Part shown: piece after piece, positions 6,701-14,171 of the stretch | Layout: every line of letters begins with the position of its first letter | How positions within the stretch are numbered: the first letter of the stretch is position 1 | From: an uncultured Alphaproteobacteria bacterium | GTDB taxonomy: Bacteria > Pseudomonadota > Alphaproteobacteria > CALKHQ01 | Length of the DNA stretch: 15,052 nucleotides | Direction of reading: 5' to 3' | Assembly: GCA_937988735.1 (NCBI GenBank) | Contig: CALKHQ010000226.1 | Location: 1 to 15,052, forward strand | The notes under the pieces: model-generated | The model's database searches: none | Seen by the model: only the letters and a program-made list of their open reading frames with translations | Told to the model about the DNA's origin: nothing | Translations under genes and position numbers: made by a program

Positions 6701-8137
6701 ATGACCGTCGTCACCCGTTTTGCGCCGTCGCCGACCGGCTTCCTGCACATTGGCGGCGCGCGCACCGCCTATTTCAACTGGCTGTTCGCCCGCCATCACG
6801 GCGGGCGGTTCCTGCTGCGCATCGAGGACACCGACCGCGCACGGTCCACCCAGGCCGCCGTTGACGCCATCATCGACGGCCTGAGCTGGCTCGGGCTCGA
6901 CTGGGACGGCGATGCGGTGTTCCAGTCGCAGCGAATCGACCGTCACGCCGAGGTGGCGCGCGAGCTGCTGGCCGCCGGCAAGGCGTACTGCTGCTACTGC
7001 ACCCCCGAGGAGCTGGAGGAGATGCGCGCCCGCGCCAAGGCGGAGGGCCGGCCGGTGCGCTACGACGGCCGCTGGCGCGATCGCGACCCGGCCGAGGCCC
7101 CGCCCGGCGTGCAGCCGGTGATCCGCATCAAGGCGCCCGAGGCGACGGGCAGCATGACCATCCACGACGCCGTCCAGGGCGAGGTGACCATCGCCCACGA
7201 GCAGCTCGACGATTTCGTCCTGCTCCGCGCCGACGGTACCCCAACCTACATGCTGTCGGTGGTGGTCGACGATCACGACATGGGCATCACCCACGTCATC
7301 CGCGGCGACGACCACCTGACCAACGCCTTCCGGCAGACGGTGCTCTACCAGGCCTGCGGCTGGGAGACGCCGGTGTTCGCCCACATTCCGCTGATCCACG
7401 GGCCCGACGGGGCCAAGCTGTCGAAGCGGCACGGGGCGCTGGGCGTCGATGCCTACCGCGACATGGGCTACCTGCCGGAGGCGCTGCGCAACTACCTGCT
7501 GCGGCTGGGCTGGTCGCACGGCGACGACGAGGTCATCGATACCGCGCAGGCAGTGGCCTGGTTCGGGCTGGAGGCGGTGGGCAAGTCCGCCGCCCGCTTC
7601 GACTTCGACAAGCTGAACAATCTCAACGGGCACTACATCCGCCAGGCCGACGACACGCGGCTGACCGATCTGGTGGTACCCCGGCTCGAGGCGAGCGGGC
7701 TTGCGGTGGATGCCACGGGCCGGGCCCGGGTGCTGGCGGCGATGCCGCTGCTGAAGCCGCGGGCGCGCACGCTGATCGAGCTTGCGGAGGGTGCTGCCTT
7801 CCTGGTGCGGCCCCGCCCCTTGCCAATCACGCCGCAGGCGGACAAGCTCCTCGGCGACGAGGCTCGGCAGCATCTGTCGGCGCTGCGCGAGGCGCTGGAG
7901 ACGCTGGCGCCGGAGCAGTGGCAGGCCGCGCAGCTCGAGCAGGCGGTGCAGGACTTCGTCGCTGCCAGGAACCTGCGGCTCAAGGACATCGCGCAGCCGC
8001 TGCGGGCGGCCCTCACCGGCAGCCACGCTTCGCCGGGCATTTTTGACGTGCTGGCCGTTCTGGGCCGCGAAGAGAGCCTTGCCCGAATCGCGGACGGTGC
8101 GGCGCGGCGCACGGCCATTCCGGAGCCGACCGAATAG
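6701..8137 (+). CDS. gltX: Glutamyl-tRNA synthetase
   Basis: This class I enzyme attaches glutamate to tRNA(Glu), and in many alphaproteobacteria also to tRNA(Gln) for later amidation. The 478-residue length includes a C-terminal anticodon-binding region (about 330-478), so it is full GluRS rather than the short GluQ-RS. Signatures are RFAPSPTGFLHIGGARTAYF (6-25, with the HIGH-type site at 16-19), LRIEDTDRARS, GDDHLTNAFRQ (202-212) and KLSKRHG (239-245, the KMSKS loop). The zinc-site region keeps Cys98, Cys100 and Tyr121, but the position of E. coli Cys125 is Trp125 (YDGRWRD), so zinc is probably not held. Many alphaproteobacteria carry two gltX copies; whether this is one of a pair cannot be told here. 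It is followed 60 bases later by gltA. Confidence 0.96.
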   Translation: MTVVTRFAPSPTGFLHIGGARTAYFNWLFARHHGGRFLLRIEDTDRARSTQAAVDAIIDGLSWLGLDWDGDAVFQSQRIDRHAEVARELLAAGKAYCCYCTPEELEEMRARAKAEGRPVRYDGRWRDRDPAEAPPGVQPVIRIKAPEATGSMTIHDAVQGEVTIAHEQLDDFVLLRADGTPTYMLSVVVDDHDMGITHVIRGDDHLTNAFRQTVLYQACGWETPVFAHIPLIHGPDGAKLSKRHGALGVDAYRDMGYLPEALRNYLLRLGWSHGDDEVIDTAQAVAWFGLEAVGKSAARFDFDKLNNLNGHYIRQADDTRLTDLVVPRLEASGLAVDATGRARVLAAMPLLKPRARTLIELAEGAAFLVRPRPLPITPQADKLLGDEARQHLSALREALETLAPEQWQAAQLEQAVQDFVAARNLRLKDIAQPLRAALTGSHASPGIFDVLAVLGREESLARIADGAARRTAIPEPTE

Positions 8138-8197
8138 CAGCATAGACCACGAGGCCTTGCCGCGCGGCGGCGCTCGGCCAGGGGACAGGAGTGACTG

Positions 8198-9511
8198 ATG
8201 ACCAATGGCGCGCAAAGCGGACGGACGGTGACCCTCACCGACAACAAGACCGGCAAGAGCTACGACTTCCCGGTCATCGAGGGCACCACCGGCCCCGCCG
8301 TCATCGACATCCGCAAGCTCTATGCGGAAACCGGGATGTTCACCTTCGACCCCGGCTACACCTCGACCGGGAGCTGCGCGTCAGCCATCACCTACATCGA
8401 CGGGGAGAAGGGAGAGCTGCTGTACCGCGGCTATCCGATCGAGCAGCTCGCGGAGAAGTCGGACTTCATGGAGGTCTGTTTCCTGCTGCTGCATGGGGAG
8501 CTGCCGACCGAGGAGGAGAAGGCCAACTTCACCCGGTCGATCACCTACCACACGATGCTGCACGAGCAGATCCTGTACTTCTTCCGCGGGTTCCGGCGCG
8601 ACGCCCACCCGATGGCCATCATGGTGGGCGTGGTCGGCGCCCTGTCGGCCTTCTACCACGACTCCCTCGACATCGGTGACGCGCACCAGCGGATGATCGC
8701 CTCGCACCGGCTGATCGCGAAGATGCCGACGATCGCCGCCATGGCATACAAGTACTCGGTCGGCCAGCCGTTCATCTATCCGCGCAACGATCTGAGCTAC
8801 GCCGAGAACTTCCTGCACATGACCTTCGCGGTCCCGTGCGAGACCTACAAGGTCGATCCGGCGATCGTGCGCGCGATGGACCGGATCTTCATCCTGCACG
8901 CGGACCACGAGCAGAACGCCTCGACCTCCACGGTCCGGCTGGCGGGCTCCTCCGGCGCCAACCCGTTCGCCTGCATCGCCGCCGGCATCGCCTCGCTGTG
9001 GGGGCCGGCCCACGGCGGCGCCAACGAGGCCGTGCTGAACATGCTGCGCGAGATCGGCGACAAGTCGCGTATCGGCCAGTACATCGCCAAGGCCAAGGAC
9101 AAGAACGACAGCTTCCGCCTGATGGGCTTCGGCCACCGCGTCTACCGCAACTTCGACCCGCGGGCGAAGGTGATGCAGCAGACCTGCTACGAGGTGCTGG
9201 ACGCGCTGGGCATCCGCAACGAGCCCCTGCTCGACCTGGCCCTGACGCTGGAGCGGATCGCGCTCGAGGACGAGTACTTCGTCGAGCGGCGCCTCTACCC
9301 GAACGTGGACTTCTATTCGGGCATCATCCTCAACGCGATCGGCTTCCCGACCACGATGTTCACCGCGCTGTTCGCGCTGGCGCGCACGGTCGGCTGGATC
9401 GCCCAGTGGAAGGAGATGGTGGAGGATCCCGACCAGCGCATCGGGCGGCCGCGGCAACTTTACACCGGCCACACAAAGCGCGACTATCTGCCGTTGGACA
9501 AGCGAGGCTAG
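8198..9511 (+). CDS. gltA: Citrate synthase, type II (GltA)
   Basis: Citrate synthase condenses oxaloacetate with acetyl-CoA, the entry step of the TCA cycle. An AGGAG (8187-8191) lies 6 bases before the ATG and fixes the start. The product has 437 residues, typical of the hexameric type II enzyme of Gram-negative bacteria, including the N-terminal beta-rich domain (about 1-60; FTFDPGYTSTGSCASAITYI). The catalytic residues are His272 (GPAHGGANE), His313 (GFGHRVY) and Asp371 (NVDFYSG), matching E. coli His264, His305 and Asp362. ILHADHEQNAST (232-243) is the conserved oxaloacetate-binding block. The 60-base gap after gltX shows no convincing promoter. A short ORF begins 6 bases after the stop. 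Confidence 0.98.
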   Translation: MTNGAQSGRTVTLTDNKTGKSYDFPVIEGTTGPAVIDIRKLYAETGMFTFDPGYTSTGSCASAITYIDGEKGELLYRGYPIEQLAEKSDFMEVCFLLLHGELPTEEEKANFTRSITYHTMLHEQILYFFRGFRRDAHPMAIMVGVVGALSAFYHDSLDIGDAHQRMIASHRLIAKMPTIAAMAYKYSVGQPFIYPRNDLSYAENFLHMTFAVPCETYKVDPAIVRAMDRIFILHADHEQNASTSTVRLAGSSGANPFACIAAGIASLWGPAHGGANEAVLNMLREIGDKSRIGQYIAKAKDKNDSFRLMGFGHRVYRNFDPRAKVMQQTCYEVLDALGIRNEPLLDLALTLERIALEDEYFVERRLYPNVDFYSGIILNAIGFPTTMFTALFALARTVGWIAQWKEMVEDPDQRIGRPRQLYTGHTKRDYLPLDKRG

Positions 9512-9517
9512 CGCGCC

Positions 9518-9787
9518 ATGACTGCCCAGCACCGATCGTCGCCCCCACCCCTTCCGCTGCGCCTGCGCGGCGCGCGCGTCTGGGCGTTGCCCGGGGGCCG
9601 ATCGGGTCTGGGCCAGAACGGCCTTGCGCGGCTGCGGGCCATCCCGGGGCTTGCGGTCGGCCAGCAGCTCGTCCGCCCGCCGGCCAACGACAACCGGCCA
9701 ACGCTCCGCTGGCGGCTCCTCCGGCTGGCGGCATGTCTTGGCGTGCTGTCGATCGGCAGCGCCCTCGTGGTGCTGCTCGACGGCTGA
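9518..9787 (+). CDS. Small hypothetical protein with a C-terminal membrane helix
   Basis: I do not recognise this 89-residue product. The N-terminal two thirds is Pro/Arg/Gly-rich (SSPPPLPLRLRG) and includes RPPANDNRP (about 54-62). The C-terminus is one hydrophobic stretch (about 67-88, LLRLAACLGVLSIGSALVVL) preceded by arginines, which suggests a single-pass inner-membrane protein with a cytoplasmic N-terminus. The ATG lies 6 bases after the gltA stop with a weak GAGG 10 bases upstream, so it would be cotranslated from the gltA mRNA. Third codon positions are mostly G or C, as in neighbouring genes, which supports coding. Against it: it is short, has no known domain, and any open frame looks plausible in GC-rich DNA. 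It fills the gltA-lpxB gap almost fully, ending 12 bases before the convergent lpxB stop. Confidence 0.5.
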   Translation: MTAQHRSSPPPLPLRLRGARVWALPGGRSGLGQNGLARLRAIPGLAVGQQLVRPPANDNRPTLRWRLLRLAACLGVLSIGSALVVLLDG

Positions 9788-9799
9788 GCCGGCGGCGCA

Positions 9800-10981
9800 T
9801 CACCCGCGCGAGGACGCGCGGCCTGCTCTTTCGGCAATCACGGCCATGACGGCACGGGCCGCCTGGCGGCTCGGGGGCTCGTCACCGGCGCCGAGGGCGG
9901 CAAGGCCGGCGCGCTGGCCGGCAATCACCGCGCCCGCCCTGCCCGGGTCCGTCAGCAGGCCGCAGACGGTCTCGGCGACGGCCTTCGGCGTGCACCGCTC
10001 CTGAAGCAGCTCCGGCACCACCATCCGGTCCTGGATGATGTTGAGCAGGCTCACGTAACGCACGCGGATCATGCGGCGCACGATGGCGGCGGTCAGGGCC
10101 GACACCCGGTAGATGATCACCGGCGGCACGCCGGCCATCGCGAGCTCCAGCGAGACGGTGCCGGATGCGGCGACGGCGGCGTTGGAGGCGGCCATCGCGT
10201 CGTACTTCTCGCCGGCGTCCGCGGTGACGACCGCTGCGCCGGGCCATGACCGCGCCGCCTGCCCGACCCGTTCCGCGACATGCGGCACCGTCGGGACGAC
10301 CAGCCGCAGGCCGGGAACGGCGGCGGCGATCCGCGGCAGGGCCGCGTCCAGCACCGGCACCAGCCGTTCGACCTCACCGCGGCGGCTGCCCGGCAGCACG
10401 CACAGCAGCGGCGCCTCCGGGTCGATCCCGTGACGGCTGCGGAAGCGCGCGCCGTCCCCCCTGCCGGCGGCGGATTCGAGGATCGGATGGCCGACGAAGC
10501 TCGCCGGCAGCCCGACGCGCTCGAACAGCGGCGGCTCGAACGGCAGCAGCGTCAGCAGATGGTCGAAGTTGCGCCGGAACTTGTGCACCCGCCAGGGCCG
10601 CCATGCCCACACCGTGGGCGCCACATAGTGGATGCGAGGCACGCTGCGGTCCGGCAGCCGGCGCACAAGGCCGAAAGCGAAGGCCGGTGCATCGATGGTG
10701 ACCAGCGCATCCGCGCCGAAGGCGGTCACTGCGTCTGCCGTCTCGCGCATGCGCCGGAACAGCGCCGGGGCCCGCGGCAGCACCTCGAGCACGCCCATAA
10801 CCGACAGCTCGTGCATGGGGAACAGGCTCTGCAGCCCCTGCTCCGCCATCGCCTCACCGCCGACGCCGCGGAACTCGACACCCTCGGGCGCCAGCGCGCG
10901 GAGCGCCGCCATGAGCCGGCCGCCGATCAGGTCCCCCGACGGCTCGCCGGCCACGACGAAGACTTTCAGCGGGCGGCTCAC
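9800..10981 (-). CDS. lpxB: Lipid-A-disaccharide synthase LpxB
   Basis: LpxB joins lipid X (2,3-diacylglucosamine-1-phosphate) to UDP-2,3-diacylglucosamine to form the lipid A disaccharide at the inner face of the membrane. The 393-residue product has the GT-B layout of the GT19 family: AGEPSGD (11-17), SVMGVLEVLP (60-69), YVAPTVWAWRPWRV (119-132), FVGHP (162-166), LPGSRRGEV (196-204), SGTVSLELAMAGVPPVI (273-289) and NIIQDRMVVPELL (314-326). The start is GTG, overlapping the lpxI stop (GTGA, 10978-10981), so translation is coupled to lpxI. It is the last gene of the bamA-lpxD-fabZ-lpxA-lpxI-lpxB run and converges with gltA and the small ORF. Its last codons lie over a terminator-like hairpin that would act on the opposite strand. 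Confidence 0.97.
   Translation of the reverse strand: MSRPLKVFVVAGEPSGDLIGGRLMAALRALAPEGVEFRGVGGEAMAEQGLQSLFPMHELSVMGVLEVLPRAPALFRRMRETADAVTAFGADALVTIDAPAFAFGLVRRLPDRSVPRIHYVAPTVWAWRPWRVHKFRRNFDHLLTLLPFEPPLFERVGLPASFVGHPILESAAGRGDGARFRSRHGIDPEAPLLCVLPGSRRGEVERLVPVLDAALPRIAAAVPGLRLVVPTVPHVAERVGQAARSWPGAAVVTADAGEKYDAMAASNAAVAASGTVSLELAMAGVPPVIIYRVSALTAAIVRRMIRVRYVSLLNIIQDRMVVPELLQERCTPKAVAETVCGLLTDPGRAGAVIAGQRAGLAALGAGDEPPSRQAARAVMAVIAERAGRASSRG
9804..9830 (+). terminator. Terminator-like hairpin for the gltA transcript, inside the 3' end of lpxB
   Basis: CCGCGCG (9804-9810), loop AGGA, CGCGCGG (9815-9821) form a perfect 7-bp all-GC stem. It is followed on the + strand by CCTGCTCTT, a weak pyrimidine tract. 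It begins 16 bases after the stop of the small ORF behind gltA. It could end + strand transcription, but the U-tract is poor and the stem lies in lpxB coding sequence, so chance is possible. Confidence 0.35.
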
Positions 10982-11820
10982 GTCGACGGTGCGGCGCCGG
11001 TGGCGACCCCGACCAGGAACAGCCCGCGCCGGTCCGCCTCCGCGACCACGCGGTCGCGGTCCAGCATCAGCACCCGTCCCGCCTCGATCGCGATCCCGCG
11101 AAGGCCTGCCGCTTCCGCGTTGGCGATGGTGACCGGGCCGATGGTCGGCACGTCCAGCCGCATGTCCTGGTTCGGCTTGGCCGTCTTGACCATGACGCCG
11201 GCGGTCCCCTTGCGCCGCAGCGTGCCGGCGCGCTGGAGCATGGCGTCGGTGCCTTCGATCGCCTCTACGGCCAGCACGATTCCCTGCTGGACCACCGTCG
11301 CCTGGCCGACGTCGCAGAGGCCCATGTGGCGGGTGACCTCAAGGCCGCGGGCGATGTCGGCGCGTGCGGCCTCGTCCGGCCGCTGCCGGGTCAGCACGCC
11401 CTCCGGCGCGGCGAGGCCGGGCGCGATGTCGAGCGGGCCGATCACCTCGAAGCCCTCGCTGGTGACCACGTCGGCGATGGCGCGGAGCAGGCTGTCGTCG
11501 CCCATCGCCCGGCGGCCGATCCTGGCGAGCATGCCGATGGTGGCGAAATCGGGCCGGAGCTCGCCGAGGGAGGGCCGGCTGACATGGCCGCAGAACACGA
11601 CCTGGCCCACGCCGGCGCGCTTCATCAGCTTCACCCCCTTGCCGGCCTCGCCGAGGCGGATCTCCGCATGCTCGTCGGCGCCGGCGCGCCGGGCGAGGTC
11701 CGGGTCCGCATGGTCGCGAAGGGCCAGCAGGAACACCCGCCGGCCCGCCGCGCGGCAGGCCGCGGCGAGCAGGGCTGGCAGCTCCCCGCCGCCGGCAACG
11801 ATGCCGATTCCTGGAGGCAT
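10978..11820 (-). CDS. lpxI: UDP-2,3-diacylglucosamine pyrophosphatase LpxI
   Basis: LpxI hydrolyses UDP-2,3-diacylglucosamine to lipid X and UMP. It is the alphaproteobacterial replacement for LpxH, to which it is unrelated. From the ATG at 11820 the product is 280 residues (MPPGIGIVAGGGELP...), near the length of the Caulobacter protein. An upstream in-frame TTG at 11829, directly after the lpxA stop, would add three residues and is less likely. Family blocks are GIVAGGGELP (6-15), FCGHVSRPS (76-84), GDDSLLR (107-113), the long VGQATVVQQGIVLAVEAIEG (171-190) and NQDMRLDVPTIGP (217-229). The Asp in that last block (Asp223) corresponds to the catalytic Asp reported for Caulobacter LpxI. The stop overlaps the GTG of lpxB, and lpxA ends 9 bases upstream. 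No LpxH-type metallophosphoesterase is seen in the window. Confidence 0.93.
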   Translation of the reverse strand: MPPGIGIVAGGGELPALLAAACRAAGRRVFLLALRDHADPDLARRAGADEHAEIRLGEAGKGVKLMKRAGVGQVVFCGHVSRPSLGELRPDFATIGMLARIGRRAMGDDSLLRAIADVVTSEGFEVIGPLDIAPGLAAPEGVLTRQRPDEAARADIARGLEVTRHMGLCDVGQATVVQQGIVLAVEAIEGTDAMLQRAGTLRRKGTAGVMVKTAKPNQDMRLDVPTIGPVTIANAEAAGLRGIAIEAGRVLMLDRDRVVAEADRRGLFLVGVATGAAPST

Positions 11821-11829
11821 TGCGGGCAA

Positions 11830-12639
11830 CTAGTCGGGGGTGCCGAACGGGCGGCAGATCGGGCGCGAGGAATCGGCCCGCAGGAAGTCGATGATCGCCC
11901 GCACCGGCGCGCTGCTGCCATATTCGGCCTCGATGCGGTTGATGCGCTCGTCCATGGTGCCCTCGTCGGCGAAGAGCGCGCGATAGGCGGCACGGAGCGC
12001 GTTGATGTCCTCCCGCGGCATGTTGTGACGCTTGGCGCCGATCAGGTTCAGGCCCGACAGTCGCGCACGGTCGCCCATCACCGTCCCGTAGGGGATGACG
12101 TCGTGCTCCACGCCTGACATGCCGCCGATCATCGCGTTGCGGCCGATCCGGACGAACTGGTGGACGGCCGACATCCCGCCGATGATCGCATGGTCCTCGA
12201 CAATGACATGGCCGCCGAGGGTCGCGTTGTTGGCCATGATCACGTTGTTGCCGACCTGGCAGTCGTGCGCGACGTGGCAGGTGGCCATGATCAGGCAGCG
12301 GTCGCCGACGCGCGTCACCATCCCGCCGCCCTCGGTGCCCGGGTTCATGGTGACGTGCTCGCGGATCGTCGTGTCAGCGCCGATCTCCAGCCGCGACGGC
12401 TCGCCGCGATACTTCAGGTCCTGCGGCCGGTGGCCGATCGACGAGAACGGGAAGATGGTCGTGCGCGGCCCGATGCGCGTGCGGCCGGTGACGACCACAT
12501 GCGCATGGATCTGGACGCCATCGCCCAGCTCCACCTCCCCGTCGATGATCGAGTACGGGCCGATCCGCACGCCCGCCCCGAGACGGGCGGCGGGGTCGAC
12601 GATCGCGGTGGGATGGATTGAGGTTTCGGCCTCGCTCAT
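11830..12639 (-). CDS. lpxA: UDP-N-acetylglucosamine acyltransferase LpxA
   Basis: LpxA transfers a 3-hydroxyacyl chain from ACP to the 3-OH of UDP-GlcNAc, the first step of lipid A synthesis. The 269-residue product starts with repeated hexapeptides of a left-handed beta-helix (IHPTAIVDPAARLGAGVRIGPYS) and ends with a helical C-terminal domain (about 190-269). Catalytic and binding residues fall at the E. coli numbers: His122 and His125 (CHVAHDC), His144 (GGHVIV), and His160-Gln161 (AVHQF). Residue 173, the acyl-length ruler, is Gly as in E. coli, which suggests C14 hydroxyacyl use. The ATG overlaps the fabZ stop (ATGA, 12636-12639), so the two are translationally coupled, and the stop lies 9 bases from lpxI. 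All features support an active enzyme. Confidence 0.98.
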   Translation of the reverse strand: MSEAETSIHPTAIVDPAARLGAGVRIGPYSIIDGEVELGDGVQIHAHVVVTGRTRIGPRTTIFPFSSIGHRPQDLKYRGEPSRLEIGADTTIREHVTMNPGTEGGGMVTRVGDRCLIMATCHVAHDCQVGNNVIMANNATLGGHVIVEDHAIIGGMSAVHQFVRIGRNAMIGGMSGVEHDVIPYGTVMGDRARLSGLNLIGAKRHNMPREDINALRAAYRALFADEGTMDERINRIEAEYGSSAPVRAIIDFLRADSSRPICRPFGTPD

Positions 12640-13112
12640 TCCTCCGGCGGATCCACGATCATGGCGGTGAAGACTGCCTCTGCGCAGATCCGCTTGCCGA
12701 CCCTGGCTTCGCCGCTGAACTTCCAGACCGCCCCGCGGCTGCGCTCCTTCATCACGTGCAGCTCGAGCTGGTCGCCCGGCAGCACCGGGTGCCGGAAACG
12801 GGCATTTTCCACCGACATGAAATAGACGAGCTTGCCCATCGCCGACGGGCCGAGCGTGTGGACGACCAGCACACCTGCCGTCTGCGCCAGGGCCTCGATG
12901 ATCAGCACGCCGGGCATTACCGGCTTCGCCGGGAAATGGCCGGCGAAAAAGTGCTCGTTCATCGAGACGTTCTTCAAGCCGATCGCGCTGTGGTCGGCGC
13001 GGGCCTCGACGATGCGGTCGACCATGAGGAAGGGATAGCGATGCGGAATCATCCGCATGATCCCGGAGACGTCGAACTCCGCAACGTCCTGAGGCTGCAG
13101 CTTGGCCTCCAT
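12636..13112 (-). CDS. fabZ: 3-hydroxyacyl-ACP dehydratase FabZ
   Basis: FabZ dehydrates (3R)-hydroxyacyl-ACP in fatty acid elongation and so competes with LpxA and LpxD for the same substrate. Taking the ATG at 13112 gives 158 residues, a usual length. Hot-dog fold signatures are PHRYPFLMVDR (23-33), GHFPAKPVMPGVLIIEALAQ (58-77) with catalytic His59 and Glu73, and ENARFRHPVLPGDQL (102-116). Start choice: an AAAGGAG directly abuts another in-frame ATG at 13124 (zero spacing) and lies 12 bases before the ATG at 13112. I therefore prefer 13112, though 13124 (162 residues, overlapping the lpxD stop) is possible. An open extension to 13163 shadows lpxD. It sits between lpxD and lpxA, the common arrangement in Gram-negative bacteria. 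Confidence 0.95.
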   Translation of the reverse strand: MEAKLQPQDVAEFDVSGIMRMIPHRYPFLMVDRIVEARADHSAIGLKNVSMNEHFFAGHFPAKPVMPGVLIIEALAQTAGVLVVHTLGPSAMGKLVYFMSVENARFRHPVLPGDQLELHVMKERSRGAVWKFSGEARVGKRICAEAVFTAMIVDPPEE

Positions 13113-13116
13113 CGTG

Positions 13117-14142
13117 TCAGGCATCTCCTTTCCGAGCCAGCTTCTGCAGGCTGGCCAGCTCACGGAAGAACTGCTTCAGCGGAACGGCAGGCGTCCCACC
13201 GTACCGCCCGCCCGGCGGAACATCGCGCATGACCCCGGAAGCAGCGGCGATCTGCGCACCTTTGCCGATCGTCAGATGGCCGGCAACCCCGGATTGCGCG
13301 GCAAGCACGACAAAATCCTCGAGGATCGTGCTTCCCGCGACACCAGCCTGGGCAACCAAGACACAGCCTCGACCGATGCGCACGTTGTGCCCGATCTGCA
13401 CCTGATTATCAATCATGACGCCGTCGCCGATCACCGTGTCCGGGCCGGCGCCGCGATCGATGCAGGTGTTGGCGCCGATCTCCACGTCGTTGCCGACGAT
13501 GACGCGACCGACCTGGGGGATACGGCGGTGCCCGGACGGGCTCATGGCGAAACCGAATCCGCGCTGGCCGATGCGCACGCCCGGGTGAATCAGGCAGCGG
13601 GCGCCGATGAGGCAGTGGCTGAGGGTGGCGTTGGCGCCGATCACCGTATCGTCGCCGATGGTGACGTTGCGGCCGATCACGGTGTTGGCGCCGACGTGCA
13701 CCCGCTCGCCGAGCGCCACGCCCGGTTCGATGACCGCACCGGGATCGACGCGGCAGCTCGCCGGCACGGTCGCATCGGGCGCCACGTGGGCGGACGGGTC
13801 GATTCCCGGCTCCGGCGGCCGCTCCGGGTAGAACAGGTTGGCGACCTCGGCATAAGCCATGTAGGGCTGCTCGGTGAGCAGCAGCACCATGCCCGGCGGG
13901 GCGTCGCCGATGTGCGCCGGCCGCACGATGCACGCCCCCGCCCTGCTGGTGCGGAAGGCGGGGAGATAGGCCCGGTTGTCGAGGAAGGAGATGTCGTCGG
14001 CGCCCGCCTCGTCCAGCGGCGCCACGTCATGCACCATCCGCTCCGGGTCGGCGTCGGCCGGCCACAGCTGGGCAGACGCCGCCTTCGCCAGCGCCCCCAG
14101 GGTGAAGGGGCCGGCCGCTTCCGCGAACCGCCTGTCAGCCAT
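13117..14142 (-). CDS. lpxD: UDP-3-O-acylglucosamine N-acyltransferase LpxD
   Basis: LpxD adds the second 3-hydroxyacyl chain, N-linked, to UDP-3-O-acylglucosamine in lipid A synthesis. From the ATG at 14142 the product has 341 residues, the family norm. The frame is open further to 14280, but that part overlaps the end of bamA and is not LpxD-like. The N-terminal uridine-binding domain (about 1-110) includes FTLGALAKA and VAPLDEAGADDISFLDN. It is followed by left-handed beta-helix hexapeptides (about 115-310) and a C-terminal helix (PLKQFFRELASLQKLARK, about 321-338). IGQRGFGFA (191-199) and IDNQVQIGHNVRIG (244-257) are the substrate-contact blocks. His252 in IGHNV is the expected catalytic residue (E. 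coli His239). It lies 29 bases after bamA and 4 bases before the preferred fabZ start, inside one operon. Confidence 0.97.
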   Translation of the reverse strand: MADRRFAEAAGPFTLGALAKAASAQLWPADADPERMVHDVAPLDEAGADDISFLDNRAYLPAFRTSRAGACIVRPAHIGDAPPGMVLLLTEQPYMAYAEVANLFYPERPPEPGIDPSAHVAPDATVPASCRVDPGAVIEPGVALGERVHVGANTVIGRNVTIGDDTVIGANATLSHCLIGARCLIHPGVRIGQRGFGFAMSPSGHRRIPQVGRVIVGNDVEIGANTCIDRGAGPDTVIGDGVMIDNQVQIGHNVRIGRGCVLVAQAGVAGSTILEDFVVLAAQSGVAGHLTIGKGAQIAAASGVMRDVPPGGRYGGTPAVPLKQFFRELASLQKLARKGDA

Positions 14143-14171
14143 GACTGTCCCGCTCCGCTGCGCCGTCGGGG

